From Chryseobacterium sp. FH2 (lineage in GTDB: Bacteria; Bacteroidota; Bacteroidia; Flavobacteriales; Weeksellaceae): a DNA stretch of 64,000 nucleotides. Every line of letters begins with the position of its first letter. Within the stretch, counting starts at the first letter, position 1. The stretch spans positions 124,001 to 188,000 of the forward strand of contig NZ_LFNE01000005.1 in the NCBI RefSeq assembly GCF_001045455.1, read 5' to 3'. Positions 1-8,102 of this stretch are shown here, in pieces. Made by a program: the position numbers and the translations under genes. The notes below the pieces were generated by a model. The model saw nothing but the letters and a program-made list of their open reading frames with translations. It was not told where the DNA came from and searched no databases.

Positions 1-96
1 CAAACTGGGTTCTCTCAGTTTGTGTTCTTATCGCGAAGGTTTCAAAATTTTCCATAAACTTAAAAATGTAGTAATGTATAGTTTAGCAATGTAACA

Positions 97-126
97 ATGA
101 GATGCTTCAACAGGCTCAGCATGACA
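97..126. repeat. REP-like palindromic intergenic element
   Basis: A short element containing GATGCTTCAACAGGCTCAGC followed by ATGAC lies in the gap left of the homoserine dehydrogenase gene. Its ends TGCT and AGCA are complementary around an imperfect GAGCCTGTTGA core. Sequences of this kind (TGTCATGCTGAGC with GAAGCATC) are widespread extragenic repeats in Bacteroidota and other phyla. Only one copy is visible here, so the repeat status rests on general knowledge. The rest of 1-179 is AT-rich with a weak 7-bp hairpin at 1-22. Confidence 0.45.
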
Positions 127-179
127 ATGGTAATGAATATTGGTAAACTGTCACATTATTAATTGTTATATTAATATTA

Positions 180-1718
180 TTATTTCGTTTCACTTACTCT
201 TAAAATATCCCCGAAAACTCCTCTCGCAGTCACTTTCGCTCCGGCTCCGGCGCCCATAATAACGATGGGATGCTCTCCATAACTTTCGGTATAGATTTCA
301 AAGATTGAATCTGAGCCTTTCAATTGCCCTAAAGCGGAAGTTGCAGGAACGGAAATCAGTTTTACATCAAGCTCTCCTTTTTCTTCCTGTAAATCTCCGT
401 GTAAATCTCCCACATATCTTAAAACATGGCCGGGTTCTTGATTATCTTTGATTTTCTGATATTCTTCATCCAATTCTTCCAGTCTTAAAAGGAATTCTGA
501 TTTAGAAACAGAAAGTAAACTTTCAGGAACCAGATTTTGAATATTGATATCATTAAATTCATTGATTAAGTCTAATTCTCTTGCCAAAATCAACAGTTTT
601 CTCGCAACGTCATTTCCTGATAAATCTTCTCGTGGATCCGGTTCCGTATATCCTTTTTCCAATGCTTCATTAATGATTGTTGAAAAATTATCGCTTCTCA
701 AAGAAAAATTATTGAAAACATAACTCAATGTTCCGGAAAACACTCCTTTAATTCTTGTAATATTTTCTCCCGAAAGATGTAATAATTTGATGGTATCAAT
801 TAATGGTAAACCTGCGCCAACATTAGTTTCGTATAAATACCGTCTATTATTTTTGTTCAACGTATATCTTAGTTTACGGTATTCTTCAATAGGAAGTGTA
901 TTGAAAATTTTATTGGAAGAAACCAAATCAAATCCGTTTTCTGCCAAAGCATGATAATTATGAACAAAATCTTTACTCGCTGTATTATCAACAACGATAA
1001 GATTTTCAAGTTGGTTTTCTTTTGAAAATCTGATTAATTCCTGAACATTTGATGGGCTTTCTGCCGTTAGAATCTCATCGTTCCAATTATTATCAAAACC
1101 TCTTTTGTTGAAAGCAATTTTTCTTGAATTTGCCACCGCTACAACTTTAAGGTCAATTTTTTTACGTCTTCTGATTTCCTCTGAAGATTCCAAAACCTGC
1201 TCTATCAAAGTTTTCCCAACATTTCCATGACCGATAATTGCCAGATGAACCGTTTTTGGTTTTTTAGAAATTTCAGATTCGATGATATTTTTTGCTTTTT
1301 CATCTTGTGATGAGGTCACGACAATATTTACTCGTTTTTCGCTTGCTATTTGGTTTAAAAGCAGTGGAAAAACGTTATTTCTGGCTAATTCTGCCAATAT
1401 TTTGTTAAAATCTTCTGCAACAAAGCCTAATACAGAGACATTATTTATACTGTAAATCTGAGAAACCTTTCCTGATTTTCTTTCCGCCTCAAATTCGTCA
1501 ATCAGACAATTTACCGCTTTTTCTGAATCATTTTCATGGACCAAAATTGATAATCCGTTTTCAATTGCCTGTTGGGAAATTACTCCAACGCTGATTCGCG
1601 CCAAAGTAAGCGCTTTAAAAATTCGCCCGTCAATCCCGATTTCCCCTAAGAAATCTTCTCCTTCAAATTTAATGATTGATCTGTTTTTTAAAAATTTTAT
1701 TTCGTTAGCATTTTTCAT
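180..1718 (-). CDS. ACT domain-containing homoserine dehydrogenase (no aspartokinase domain)
   Basis: Homoserine dehydrogenase reduces aspartate semialdehyde to homoserine, the branch point to methionine and threonine. Residues 1-150 look like the paired ACT regulatory domains at the centre of ThrA-type aspartokinase/homoserine dehydrogenase fusions, but the kinase domain is absent. The NAD(P) motif GHGNVG is at 163-168, the substrate-region motif NVGAGLP at 299-305, and DLSGNDVARK at 365-374 is the conserved catalytic stretch. The total of 512 aa fits ACT plus dehydrogenase, against about 810 for full ThrA. It starts one base after metX stops, so both share the SAM riboswitch leader. I infer a methionine-dedicated isoenzyme. 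Confidence 0.9.
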   Translation of the reverse strand: MKNANEIKFLKNRSIIKFEGEDFLGEIGIDGRIFKALTLARISVGVISQQAIENGLSILVHENDSEKAVNCLIDEFEAERKSGKVSQIYSINNVSVLGFVAEDFNKILAELARNNVFPLLLNQIASEKRVNIVVTSSQDEKAKNIIESEISKKPKTVHLAIIGHGNVGKTLIEQVLESSEEIRRRKKIDLKVVAVANSRKIAFNKRGFDNNWNDEILTAESPSNVQELIRFSKENQLENLIVVDNTASKDFVHNYHALAENGFDLVSSNKIFNTLPIEEYRKLRYTLNKNNRRYLYETNVGAGLPLIDTIKLLHLSGENITRIKGVFSGTLSYVFNNFSLRSDNFSTIINEALEKGYTEPDPREDLSGNDVARKLLILARELDLINEFNDINIQNLVPESLLSVSKSEFLLRLEELDEEYQKIKDNQEPGHVLRYVGDLHGDLQEEKGELDVKLISVPATSALGQLKGSDSIFEIYTESYGEHPIVIMGAGAGAKVTARGVFGDILRVSETK

Positions 1719-1719
1719 T

Positions 1720-2685
1720 CTACAAAATATTTTTAATGATATTATTTAATTGTTCGTATTCCATTAAAAAGGCATCGTGCCCATGAATTGATTTTATCTC
1801 ATGATAGAAAACATTTTTTTTATTTTCCCTTAGCTTTTCGAAGCACATTCGAATTTCCAAAGCCGGGAAAAATAAGTCTGTATCTACTGCAATAAGGTGC
1901 ATTCGCGCCTCAATCTTTTTCAATTGAGTTTCATTGGCATTAATATTCATCAGCAAATGATTCATCAGCCTGTAAGCCCTTAAACTAAATCTCTCGTTTA
2001 AAGCATCTCCGTGATAAACCAACCAATCTTCCGAATCTAACCGTTGCTTTTCCTGATTATATTTGTTTTGAAATCTATCATTTAACGATTCCGGCGTTCT
2101 GTAACATAACATCGCATGAATTCTGGCTCTTTGTAAGGGTTTATCATTCCCATCCAATAAAAATTTCTGAACCAGACATTGTGCATGAAGCCAATCATGA
2201 GTTTTAAAATCGCAGGCAATAGGAATAAAAAATTCGGCAAGCTGTGGATTTTTCGCTAGCATTTCCCAACCTATTCCACCTCCCAAAGATCCCCCAATAA
2301 TGGCATATAAATTTTTGATTTGTAAAATCCCAAGACCTTTTAAAAAAATATTTGCGATATCTGAAGGCGTAAAATCTTCATATTCATCAATTAAAAAATC
2401 ATCATAGCCGTTTCCGGGAATATTGAAACACAGAACCGTATATTTATTCGTATCAATAACCTGATTCTCACCAATTAATTTTTTCCACCATCCTTTTTCC
2501 CCTGAAACATTTGAATTTCCGGTTAAAGCATGATTTACTAAAATGATCGGTGCTGAAAACAAGCTTTTCCCGAAAAGCTGATAGCTCAACGAGATATTAT
2601 ATTCCTTATTGGAATTGGTTTGATACGAAAAATTAATATAGTTTAGTTCTGTTTTCAATTCTATTATACTTTTTTGATAATACAA
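1720..2685 (-). CDS. metX: homoserine O-acetyltransferase-like alpha/beta hydrolase (MetX family)
   Basis: MetX family enzymes acylate homoserine for methionine synthesis. The fold signs are NHALTGNS near residue 51, the nucleophile elbow GGSLGG at 131-136 (Ser133), an Asp in DTDLFFP and the catalytic His in HGHDAF near the C-terminus. At 321 aa it is a little shorter than usual (about 350). No in-frame ATG exists near the start. The open frame begins at TTG 2685, and a second TTG at 2658 giving MKTELNYINFSYQ is equally plausible; the ATG at 2698 is out of frame. It is the first gene of a two-gene operon preceded by a SAM-I riboswitch, which supports the methionine role. Confidence 0.82.
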   Translation of the reverse strand: MYYQKSIIELKTELNYINFSYQTNSNKEYNISLSYQLFGKSLFSAPIILVNHALTGNSNVSGEKGWWKKLIGENQVIDTNKYTVLCFNIPGNGYDDFLIDEYEDFTPSDIANIFLKGLGILQIKNLYAIIGGSLGGGIGWEMLAKNPQLAEFFIPIACDFKTHDWLHAQCLVQKFLLDGNDKPLQRARIHAMLCYRTPESLNDRFQNKYNQEKQRLDSEDWLVYHGDALNERFSLRAYRLMNHLLMNINANETQLKKIEARMHLIAVDTDLFFPALEIRMCFEKLRENKKNVFYHEIKSIHGHDAFLMEYEQLNNIIKNIL

Positions 2686-2725
2686 TTGAAAATGCCATGA
2701 GAAATGGCTGAAAGAACTTCAGTAA

Positions 2726-2829
2726 GTTATCTGTCCAAAAAAATCTTGGTAGAACGTAGCACCTTCTTCGCTTTCGCGAAGGGTTGCTAAGGTTTCACAG
2801 GGTCTAATCCCTCAACCTTTCTTGATAAC
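2726..2829 (-). promoter_or_regulatory. SAM-I (S-box) riboswitch
   Basis: Read on the minus strand, the leader contains the hallmark S-box segments in order: ATCAAGAAAGGTTGAGGGA, then GACCCTGTGAAACCTTAGCAACC, a variable GC hairpin (CTTCGCGAAAGCGAAG) and AAGGTGCTACGTTCTACC. The P1 helix closes by GTTATC (plus 2824-2829) pairing with GATAAC (plus 2726-2731). The class senses S-adenosylmethionine. It sits 40-70 nt before metX. Just downstream, CTGAA/TTCAG and GCCAT/ATGGC hairpins lie close to the start codon. No clear U-run terminator follows, so control of translation initiation is my inference. Confidence 0.93.
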
Positions 2830-2858
2830 ATTTTCAATATGTGAATGATCGAATGGTG

Positions 2859-2866
2859 CAAAGATA
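2859..2866 (-). promoter_or_regulatory. -7 element of the metX leader
   Basis: TATCTTTG on the minus strand matches the Bacteroidota -7 consensus TAnnTTTG. It lies about 30 nt before the 5' end of the riboswitch, where a leader transcript should begin. No good -33 TTTG is present at the usual distance. Confidence 0.55.
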
Positions 2867-2969
2867 AAACTTTTCTTTTAAATATTTATAAAAATTTAAT
2901 TTAATGTAATAAACCCCGATAGATAAAAGGTTTTCACGGTAATATTAAATATTATTCAGATTAGGTAAG

Positions 2970-3000
2970 TTGGATTTTTTTTCCAAAAAAACTACCTTCG
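2970..3000 (+). promoter_or_regulatory. putative promoter of the GH63-like gene
   Basis: TTG at 2970-2972, a 20-bp gap and TACCTTCG at 2993-3000 form a near-consensus Bacteroidota promoter (last bases TTCG instead of TTTG). It is 20 bp before the ATG at 3020, implying a very short leader. Confidence 0.45.
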
Positions 3001-3019
3001 TAATGAAAAATGGTGAAAT

Positions 3020-5635
3020 ATGAGTGCCGAAAAACAAAGATTACAAGATAATAACTGGAAAAATTGGGGACCTTATGTCAGCAACAGGCAATGGGGAAAT
3101 GTACGGGAAGATTACAGTTCAAACGGTGATGCATGGAATTTCGCCAACCACAATTCCGCAGAAAGCTACACCTATCGTTGGGGTGAAGAAGGAATTGCAG
3201 GAATTTCTGATGTAAAGCAAATTTTCTGTTTTGCCCTCTCTTTTTGGAACAGGAAAGATAAAATGGTAAAGGAGCGCTTTTTTGGACTGAGCAATCCTCA
3301 GGGAAATCACGGGGAAGACATCAAAGAAATTTTTTACTATCTTGATAATACCCCAACTCATAGCTATATGAAAATGGTGTATAAATATCCCATCAATGAA
3401 TTTCCTTACGATGATATTCTTAATGAAAACGGAAGACGAAGCAAAAAACAACCTGAATATGAGCTCTTCGATACCGGAATTTTTGACAAAGATGAATATT
3501 TCGATATTTTTATTGAATATGCCAAGGCTGAACATAATGATATTTTAGTTCGTGTTACAGTCTGTAACAGAAGTGAGATTGACGCCCCGATTGTAGTTGC
3601 TCCGACTGTCTGGTTCAGAAACAACTGGAAATGGGGTTATAATACTTATAAAGGTCAGACTAATGCTTCATATGAGGGCTGTATTGATATCAATCACGAC
3701 AGTATTCCCATAAAAAAGTTTTATTCCAGAAATATTAATGTAGAAAGTGTTTTTTGTGAAAATGAAACCAATAATCCCAAATTATACGGAGCCCCTTATC
3801 CTGGAAACTCTTACTTTAAAGATGGAATAAACGATTATATCGTTTATGGAAGCAACACTGTAAATCCTGAAAAAAGAGGGACGAAAGCTTCGTTTTTAGT
3901 TGATGAAACTATTGAAGCCGGACAATCAAAAGTTTTTGATTTCAGACTGTCTCCAAATGACTCAGATGAGCCTTTTGAGAATTTTGACGAAATATTGAAA
4001 ACCAGAATTGCCGAAGCAAATGAATTTTATGATGAAATTCAGAATGACGTGGCAAATGATGATGAAAAAAATGTCCAGAGACAAGCTTTTGCAGGACTTC
4101 TTTGGAATAAGCAATTTTATCATTATAATGTCGGAAAATGGCTCAAAGGTGACCCCAATTTTGAAGCTCCAAGAGATTTCAACAATTATGTAAGAAATAC
4201 AGAGTGGAACCATATGCACAATAAAGACATCATCTCCATGCCTGATAAATGGGAATATCCTTGGTATGCGACGTGGGATTTGGCTTTCCATTGTGTACCT
4301 TTTGCTATTATTGATGCTGAATTTGCGAAAGGGCAGCTTCTTTTGTTGACAAAGGAATGGTATATGCACCCGAACGGGCAGCTTCCTGCTTACGAGTGGA
4401 ATTTAAGTGATGTGAATCCGCCTGTGCATGCATGGTCATGCTTTAGAGTTTTTAAGATTGATGAAAAACAAAATGGGAAACCCGACCTTTTGTTTTTAGA
4501 AAAAGTTTTCCAAAAATTACTTTTAAATTTCACTTGGTGGGTGAACAGAAAAGATAAAAACGGAAAAAATATTTTCGGAGGAGGTTTCCTTGGACTCGAT
4601 AACATTGGGGCTTTTGACCGAAATATGGAATTAAAAGACGGTCAACATCTTGAACAAGCCGATGGAACAAGCTGGATGGCAATGTATGCATTGAATATGA
4701 TGCGAATTGCGATGGAACTGGCTCAATATTATCAGGTTTACGAAGATATGGCGATTAAATTTTTCGAACATTATCTTTACATTGCTGAAGCGATGGAAAA
4801 TCTGGGTGAGGGCACAAAAGGACTTTGGAACGAAGAGGATGGATTTTTTTATGATGTTTTACAGCTTGGAAACGGTGACAGTGTTTCTTTGAAATTGAGA
4901 AGTATTGTAGGATTGATTCCTATGTTTGCCGTAGAAATTATTGACCATCATTTATTAGAAAATATGCCAAATTTCACGACAAGAATGGAATGGATTTTAA
5001 AAAATAAACCCGAACTTACCAAGCTTGTTTCTCATTGGGACGAAGAAGGTCATGGAAGAAAACATCTGATGAGTATTCTTCGTAAGAACAGGCTTACAAA
5101 AGTTTTGACGAGAATGCTTGATGAAAAAGAGTTTTTAAGTAGTTACGGAATCCGCGCAATGTCGAAAGTGTATGAGGAAAATCCGTTTGTATTTTCTGTT
5201 CACGGTACTGAAAATGTAGTATATTATACCCCTGCGGAAAGTGACAGCCGAATGTTTGGAGGAAATAGTAACTGGAGAGGCCCCATTTGGTTTCCTATTA
5301 ACTTTCTGATTGTTGAAAGTTTACAGAGATTCCATTTTTATTATGGAAATAGTTTAAAAGTAGAATTACCTACCGGAAGTGGCGATAAAAGAAATCTTGA
5401 CGAAGTAGCCCAAAATATCAGCAGCAGATTGTGCTCTATTTTCTTAAAAGATGAAAACGGAGAGCGAGCTTTCAACGGTGGGAATGCCAAGTTCAACTAT
5501 GATAAAAATTTTAAAGACTACATTACTTTTTACGAATATTTCCATGGTGATAATGGTCGTGGAGTTGGTGCATCACATCAGACGGGCTGGACTGCAACAG
5601 TTGCAAAATTAATGAAACCAAGACTAACAATATAA
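3020..5635 (+). CDS. GH63-like glucosidase (MGH1-type)
   Basis: An 871-aa protein of the family related to glycoside hydrolase 63 (mannosyl-oligosaccharide glucosidase, mannosylglycerate hydrolase), with a C-terminal (alpha/alpha)6 barrel. Characteristic stretches are PWYATWDLAFHCVPFAI at about 414-430, LPAYEWNLSDVNPPVHAW just after, DGTSWMAMYALNMM near 548 and GPIWFPINFLIVESLQRFHF near 754. There is no signal peptide, so it should act in the cytoplasm on an alpha-glucoside. It stands alone between a divergent promoter region and a bidirectional terminator. The exact substrate cannot be read from the sequence. Confidence 0.85.
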   Translation: MSAEKQRLQDNNWKNWGPYVSNRQWGNVREDYSSNGDAWNFANHNSAESYTYRWGEEGIAGISDVKQIFCFALSFWNRKDKMVKERFFGLSNPQGNHGEDIKEIFYYLDNTPTHSYMKMVYKYPINEFPYDDILNENGRRSKKQPEYELFDTGIFDKDEYFDIFIEYAKAEHNDILVRVTVCNRSEIDAPIVVAPTVWFRNNWKWGYNTYKGQTNASYEGCIDINHDSIPIKKFYSRNINVESVFCENETNNPKLYGAPYPGNSYFKDGINDYIVYGSNTVNPEKRGTKASFLVDETIEAGQSKVFDFRLSPNDSDEPFENFDEILKTRIAEANEFYDEIQNDVANDDEKNVQRQAFAGLLWNKQFYHYNVGKWLKGDPNFEAPRDFNNYVRNTEWNHMHNKDIISMPDKWEYPWYATWDLAFHCVPFAIIDAEFAKGQLLLLTKEWYMHPNGQLPAYEWNLSDVNPPVHAWSCFRVFKIDEKQNGKPDLLFLEKVFQKLLLNFTWWVNRKDKNGKNIFGGGFLGLDNIGAFDRNMELKDGQHLEQADGTSWMAMYALNMMRIAMELAQYYQVYEDMAIKFFEHYLYIAEAMENLGEGTKGLWNEEDGFFYDVLQLGNGDSVSLKLRSIVGLIPMFAVEIIDHHLLENMPNFTTRMEWILKNKPELTKLVSHWDEEGHGRKHLMSILRKNRLTKVLTRMLDEKEFLSSYGIRAMSKVYEENPFVFSVHGTENVVYYTPAESDSRMFGGNSNWRGPIWFPINFLIVESLQRFHFYYGNSLKVELPTGSGDKRNLDEVAQNISSRLCSIFLKDENGERAFNGGNAKFNYDKNFKDYITFYEYFHGDNGRGVGASHQTGWTATVAKLMKPRLTI

Positions 5636-5710
5636 TGTAAAAGCCTCTTTTTAAGGTGCCTTTTTTAATAAAATTTTATTTATTTTTAAATTATTCAGTA
5701 TAAATTATAT

Positions 5711-5741
5711 AAAAATGCGGACAAAAATTGTCCGCATTTTT
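5711..5741. terminator. bidirectional rho-independent terminator
   Basis: AAAAATGCGGACA and TGTCCGCATTTTT form a 13-bp stem around a 5-nt loop, with A and T tracts on both sides. It lies between two convergent genes and can serve both. Confidence 0.9.
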
Positions 5742-5762
5742 TATTATTAAAGATTTAAAAAA

Positions 5763-6182
5763 TTATATTTTTTCTCCGTTTACATAAACTTCATACCCTA
5801 TTTCTACATTTGGTTCTAAAGTTTTAGAAACTGAACAATATTTGTCAAATGATAATTGAGCAGCTTTCTCCGCTTTTTTAGGATCAATATTCCCTTCTAA
5901 AAGAAATTTCACATTGATAGATTTAAATGGTTTGGCATCTTCCACCACTACTCTCTCACCTTCTACCTCAGCCTTGAAACCTGTAATTTCCTGTCTTTGC
6001 TTTTTTAAAATAGAAACCACATCTATCCCGCTGCAGCCGGCCACAGCCATCAAAACACTTTCCATAGGAGAAACTCCTTTCGCTCCCGGTTGCGTTGTAT
6101 TATCTAAAAGAATTGAATTCCCCTGAGAATTGGTACATTCAAATAAAAAGTCGTCATTGATTCTATTAAGTGTTATTTTCAT
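5763..6182 (-). CDS. OsmC family peroxiredoxin-like protein
   Basis: A 139-aa OsmC/Ohr-fold protein. The two redox cysteines sit where the family has them: Cys50 in VAGCSGIDVVSIL and Cys116 in DKYCSVSKTL. OsmC proteins reduce organic hydroperoxides with thiols. The short form with an early GVSPMESVLMAVAGC stretch is the common Bacteroidota type. It ends at the bidirectional terminator and follows the DUF2314 lipoprotein gene by 18 bp, so the two may be co-transcribed. Confidence 0.9.
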   Translation of the reverse strand: MKITLNRINDDFLFECTNSQGNSILLDNTTQPGAKGVSPMESVLMAVAGCSGIDVVSILKKQRQEITGFKAEVEGERVVVEDAKPFKSINVKFLLEGNIDPKKAEKAAQLSFDKYCSVSKTLEPNVEIGYEVYVNGEKI

Positions 6183-6200
6183 TCTAATTACTATTTTTCT

Positions 6201-6710
6201 TTATTCATAAATTATTCCTTCCGCATCCATTTCCTTCTTCTCTTCAGGAGTCATATACTTTCTCATAACCTTTATCGTATAAGCTCCTTTTACAGTATTC
6301 TTATCATTGTACATCCAATCACTGATTTTTCCAGCTGGAACTTCAACAGAATCACCTAGTTTTACCCCTACTTTTGGATCAACCGGTTCATTTTGAACTA
6401 TACCATAATATTTTCCGTCTTTAAGATGAATATTACCTATCCATATATGCTCTCCCCCTCCATCAGATGTATCAAATTCTTGCTTTAGTGTAAAATTGGA
6501 ATAATCAGGATTATTGCTTTGTATAGCTTTTTCAAATTCAAATAAAGTTTCTTTTGCATTTTTTACCGCGATATTCATTTCCTCATCAGAATTTTCAAAA
6601 TATACTACATTAGGTTCTCCTTTTCGTTTAAATATTTCATGTTCTTTTTTCTCCTGGCAATTCATCATGAATGCCAAAAGGCAAATAGTTATTAATTTTT
6701 TCATCTGCAA
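6201..6710 (-). CDS. DUF2314 domain lipoprotein
   Basis: A 169-aa predicted lipoprotein: a signal peptide MKKLITICLLAFMMNC ends in a lipobox-like Cys. The body has the DUF2314 pattern: GGGEHIWIGNIHLKDGKYYG, then GD..EVPAGKISDWMYND, then KGAYTIKVM. The function of DUF2314 is not known. Translation may start at the first or third residue (both Met). It begins 2 bp after the DUF58 gene stops, placing it at the tail of the MoxR cluster, possibly as a rider. Confidence 0.8.
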   Translation of the reverse strand: MQMKKLITICLLAFMMNCQEKKEHEIFKRKGEPNVVYFENSDEEMNIAVKNAKETLFEFEKAIQSNNPDYSNFTLKQEFDTSDGGGEHIWIGNIHLKDGKYYGIVQNEPVDPKVGVKLGDSVEVPAGKISDWMYNDKNTVKGAYTIKVMRKYMTPEEKKEMDAEGIIYE

Positions 6711-6712
6711 AA

Positions 6713-8035
6713 TTATAAAATTCCCCTTGCTTTTATCTCTAAATATTTATTGATAACGTCGATATTCAAATTTTCAGGAAGCGTATAAACCGTATAAATT
6801 CCATATTTACGGAGCTCCTGAATGATTAATTTCTTTTCAAATTCAAATTTCTCAGCAATAATTTCATCATAAATTTCCTGTATACTTTCAGGATTTTTAT
6901 GAATTAAGGTCTGAAGTTCGGCATTTTTAAAGAAAACCACTACCAATAAATGGTTTTTGGAAATTCCACGGAGATATTTTAATTGACGGTTTAGTCCGTC
7001 AAGAGTTTCAAAATTGGTAAAAAGTAAAATCAAACTTCTTTGATTAATCGAATACTTCACATCCTGGTATAACCTGTTGAAATCACTTTCAAAGAAGTTG
7101 GTATTGATATTATAAAGCGCTTCCGAAATCTTTTTTAACTGTCCTGATTTATTTTCAGCAGCAATTTTATTTTCCGTTTTTTTAGAAAAAGTCATCATCC
7201 CTGCCCTGTCACCTTTCTTCAAGATAATGTGGGAAAGCGCCATAGCCGCATTAATGGAATAATCTAAGAGACTCAATCCGCTGAAAGGCATTTTCATGGT
7301 TCGTCCTGTATCAATCAGCATAAAAATACGTTGCGATTTTTCATCCTGAAACTGATTTACCATCAGGCGGTTTGTCTTGGAAGTCGCTTTCCAGTTAATT
7401 GTTCTGATATCATCCCCCGGAACGTATTCTTTGATTTGCTCAAATTCCATGGTATGGCCGAGCTTTCTGATTTTCTTAATTCCGCCCAGCAAAAACTCGC
7501 TCTGAATAGCCATCAATTCATATTTTCTTAAATGAATAAATGACGGATAAGAGGGCAGATTGGCATCTTTCTGAAACTGAAATCTTTTTGATACAAAACC
7601 AATTGGTGATTCTGCGTAAACATTTAAGCTTCCAAAACTATATTCACCTCTTTCTTTTGGCTCTAAAATATATTGAAAAAAGCTGTTTTTCCCAGACTCA
7701 ATCTGCTTTTGAATCATAAAATCCCTCTTTTGAAACTGAAAAGGAATTTCATCAATAATTTTAGTCTTAATCTTAAAACCGTAATTGTTTTTAGCATCTA
7801 TTTTTACCGGGTTTTCATCACCATTGGATAGTTTTTCAGGTAAAATTCTTTGCGCTAGAATTCCATCTTTTTGATTGAACAGCAAAAGATAATCTACAAA
7901 TCCCGCAAGAAAACACAATAGCAACACGATATGAGCAATCCACATAAAAAATGGAAAAAAAAATGCCAAAACATACAGTATTCCCACTCCTATGAGTGCG
8001 AAGAAAAAACGCGTATTGATGTATAAGTTTTTCAT
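6713..8035 (-). CDS. DUF58 domain-containing membrane protein
   Basis: A 440-aa protein with two N-terminal membrane segments (about 9-29 and 31-53) followed by a soluble vWA-like region. The DUF58 signature is GDDIRTINWKATSKTNRLMV (207-226), followed by a MIDAS-like LIDTGRTM. DUF58 proteins pair with MoxR AAA+ ATPases in envelope-associated chaperone complexes. The MoxR gene lies 67 bp upstream on the same strand. The spacer 8036-8102 contains GGCTATTGGCTATAGGC-type short direct repeats. Confidence 0.88.
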   Translation of the reverse strand: MKNLYINTRFFFALIGVGILYVLAFFFPFFMWIAHIVLLLCFLAGFVDYLLLFNQKDGILAQRILPEKLSNGDENPVKIDAKNNYGFKIKTKIIDEIPFQFQKRDFMIQKQIESGKNSFFQYILEPKERGEYSFGSLNVYAESPIGFVSKRFQFQKDANLPSYPSFIHLRKYELMAIQSEFLLGGIKKIRKLGHTMEFEQIKEYVPGDDIRTINWKATSKTNRLMVNQFQDEKSQRIFMLIDTGRTMKMPFSGLSLLDYSINAAMALSHIILKKGDRAGMMTFSKKTENKIAAENKSGQLKKISEALYNINTNFFESDFNRLYQDVKYSINQRSLILLFTNFETLDGLNRQLKYLRGISKNHLLVVVFFKNAELQTLIHKNPESIQEIYDEIIAEKFEFEKKLIIQELRKYGIYTVYTLPENLNIDVINKYLEIKARGIL

Positions 8036-8102
8036 TGGCTATTGGCTATAGGCAGTAAGCTAAAAGCTGACAGATGGCAACTCTCCACAAACAACCGATT
8101 TC

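Larger units (their letters stand above)
2686..3019. other. 334-bp divergent intergenic region
   Basis: This gap between metX (minus) and the glucosidase gene (plus) holds the metX SAM-I riboswitch, its -7 element, and a putative promoter for the plus-strand gene just before 3000. The remainder is AT-rich with no further ORF or RNA gene that I can support. Confidence 0.7.

Noticed and set aside
1..22. Terminator formed by CAAACTG/CAGTTTG
   Set aside because: The 7-bp stem has an 8-nt loop and no T-run on either side that fits a terminator.
8036..8102. Short direct repeats (GGCTATTGGCTATAGGC) between MoxR and DUF58 genes as a mobile element
   Set aside because: Too short and without inverted ends or a transposase; noted only as spacer content.
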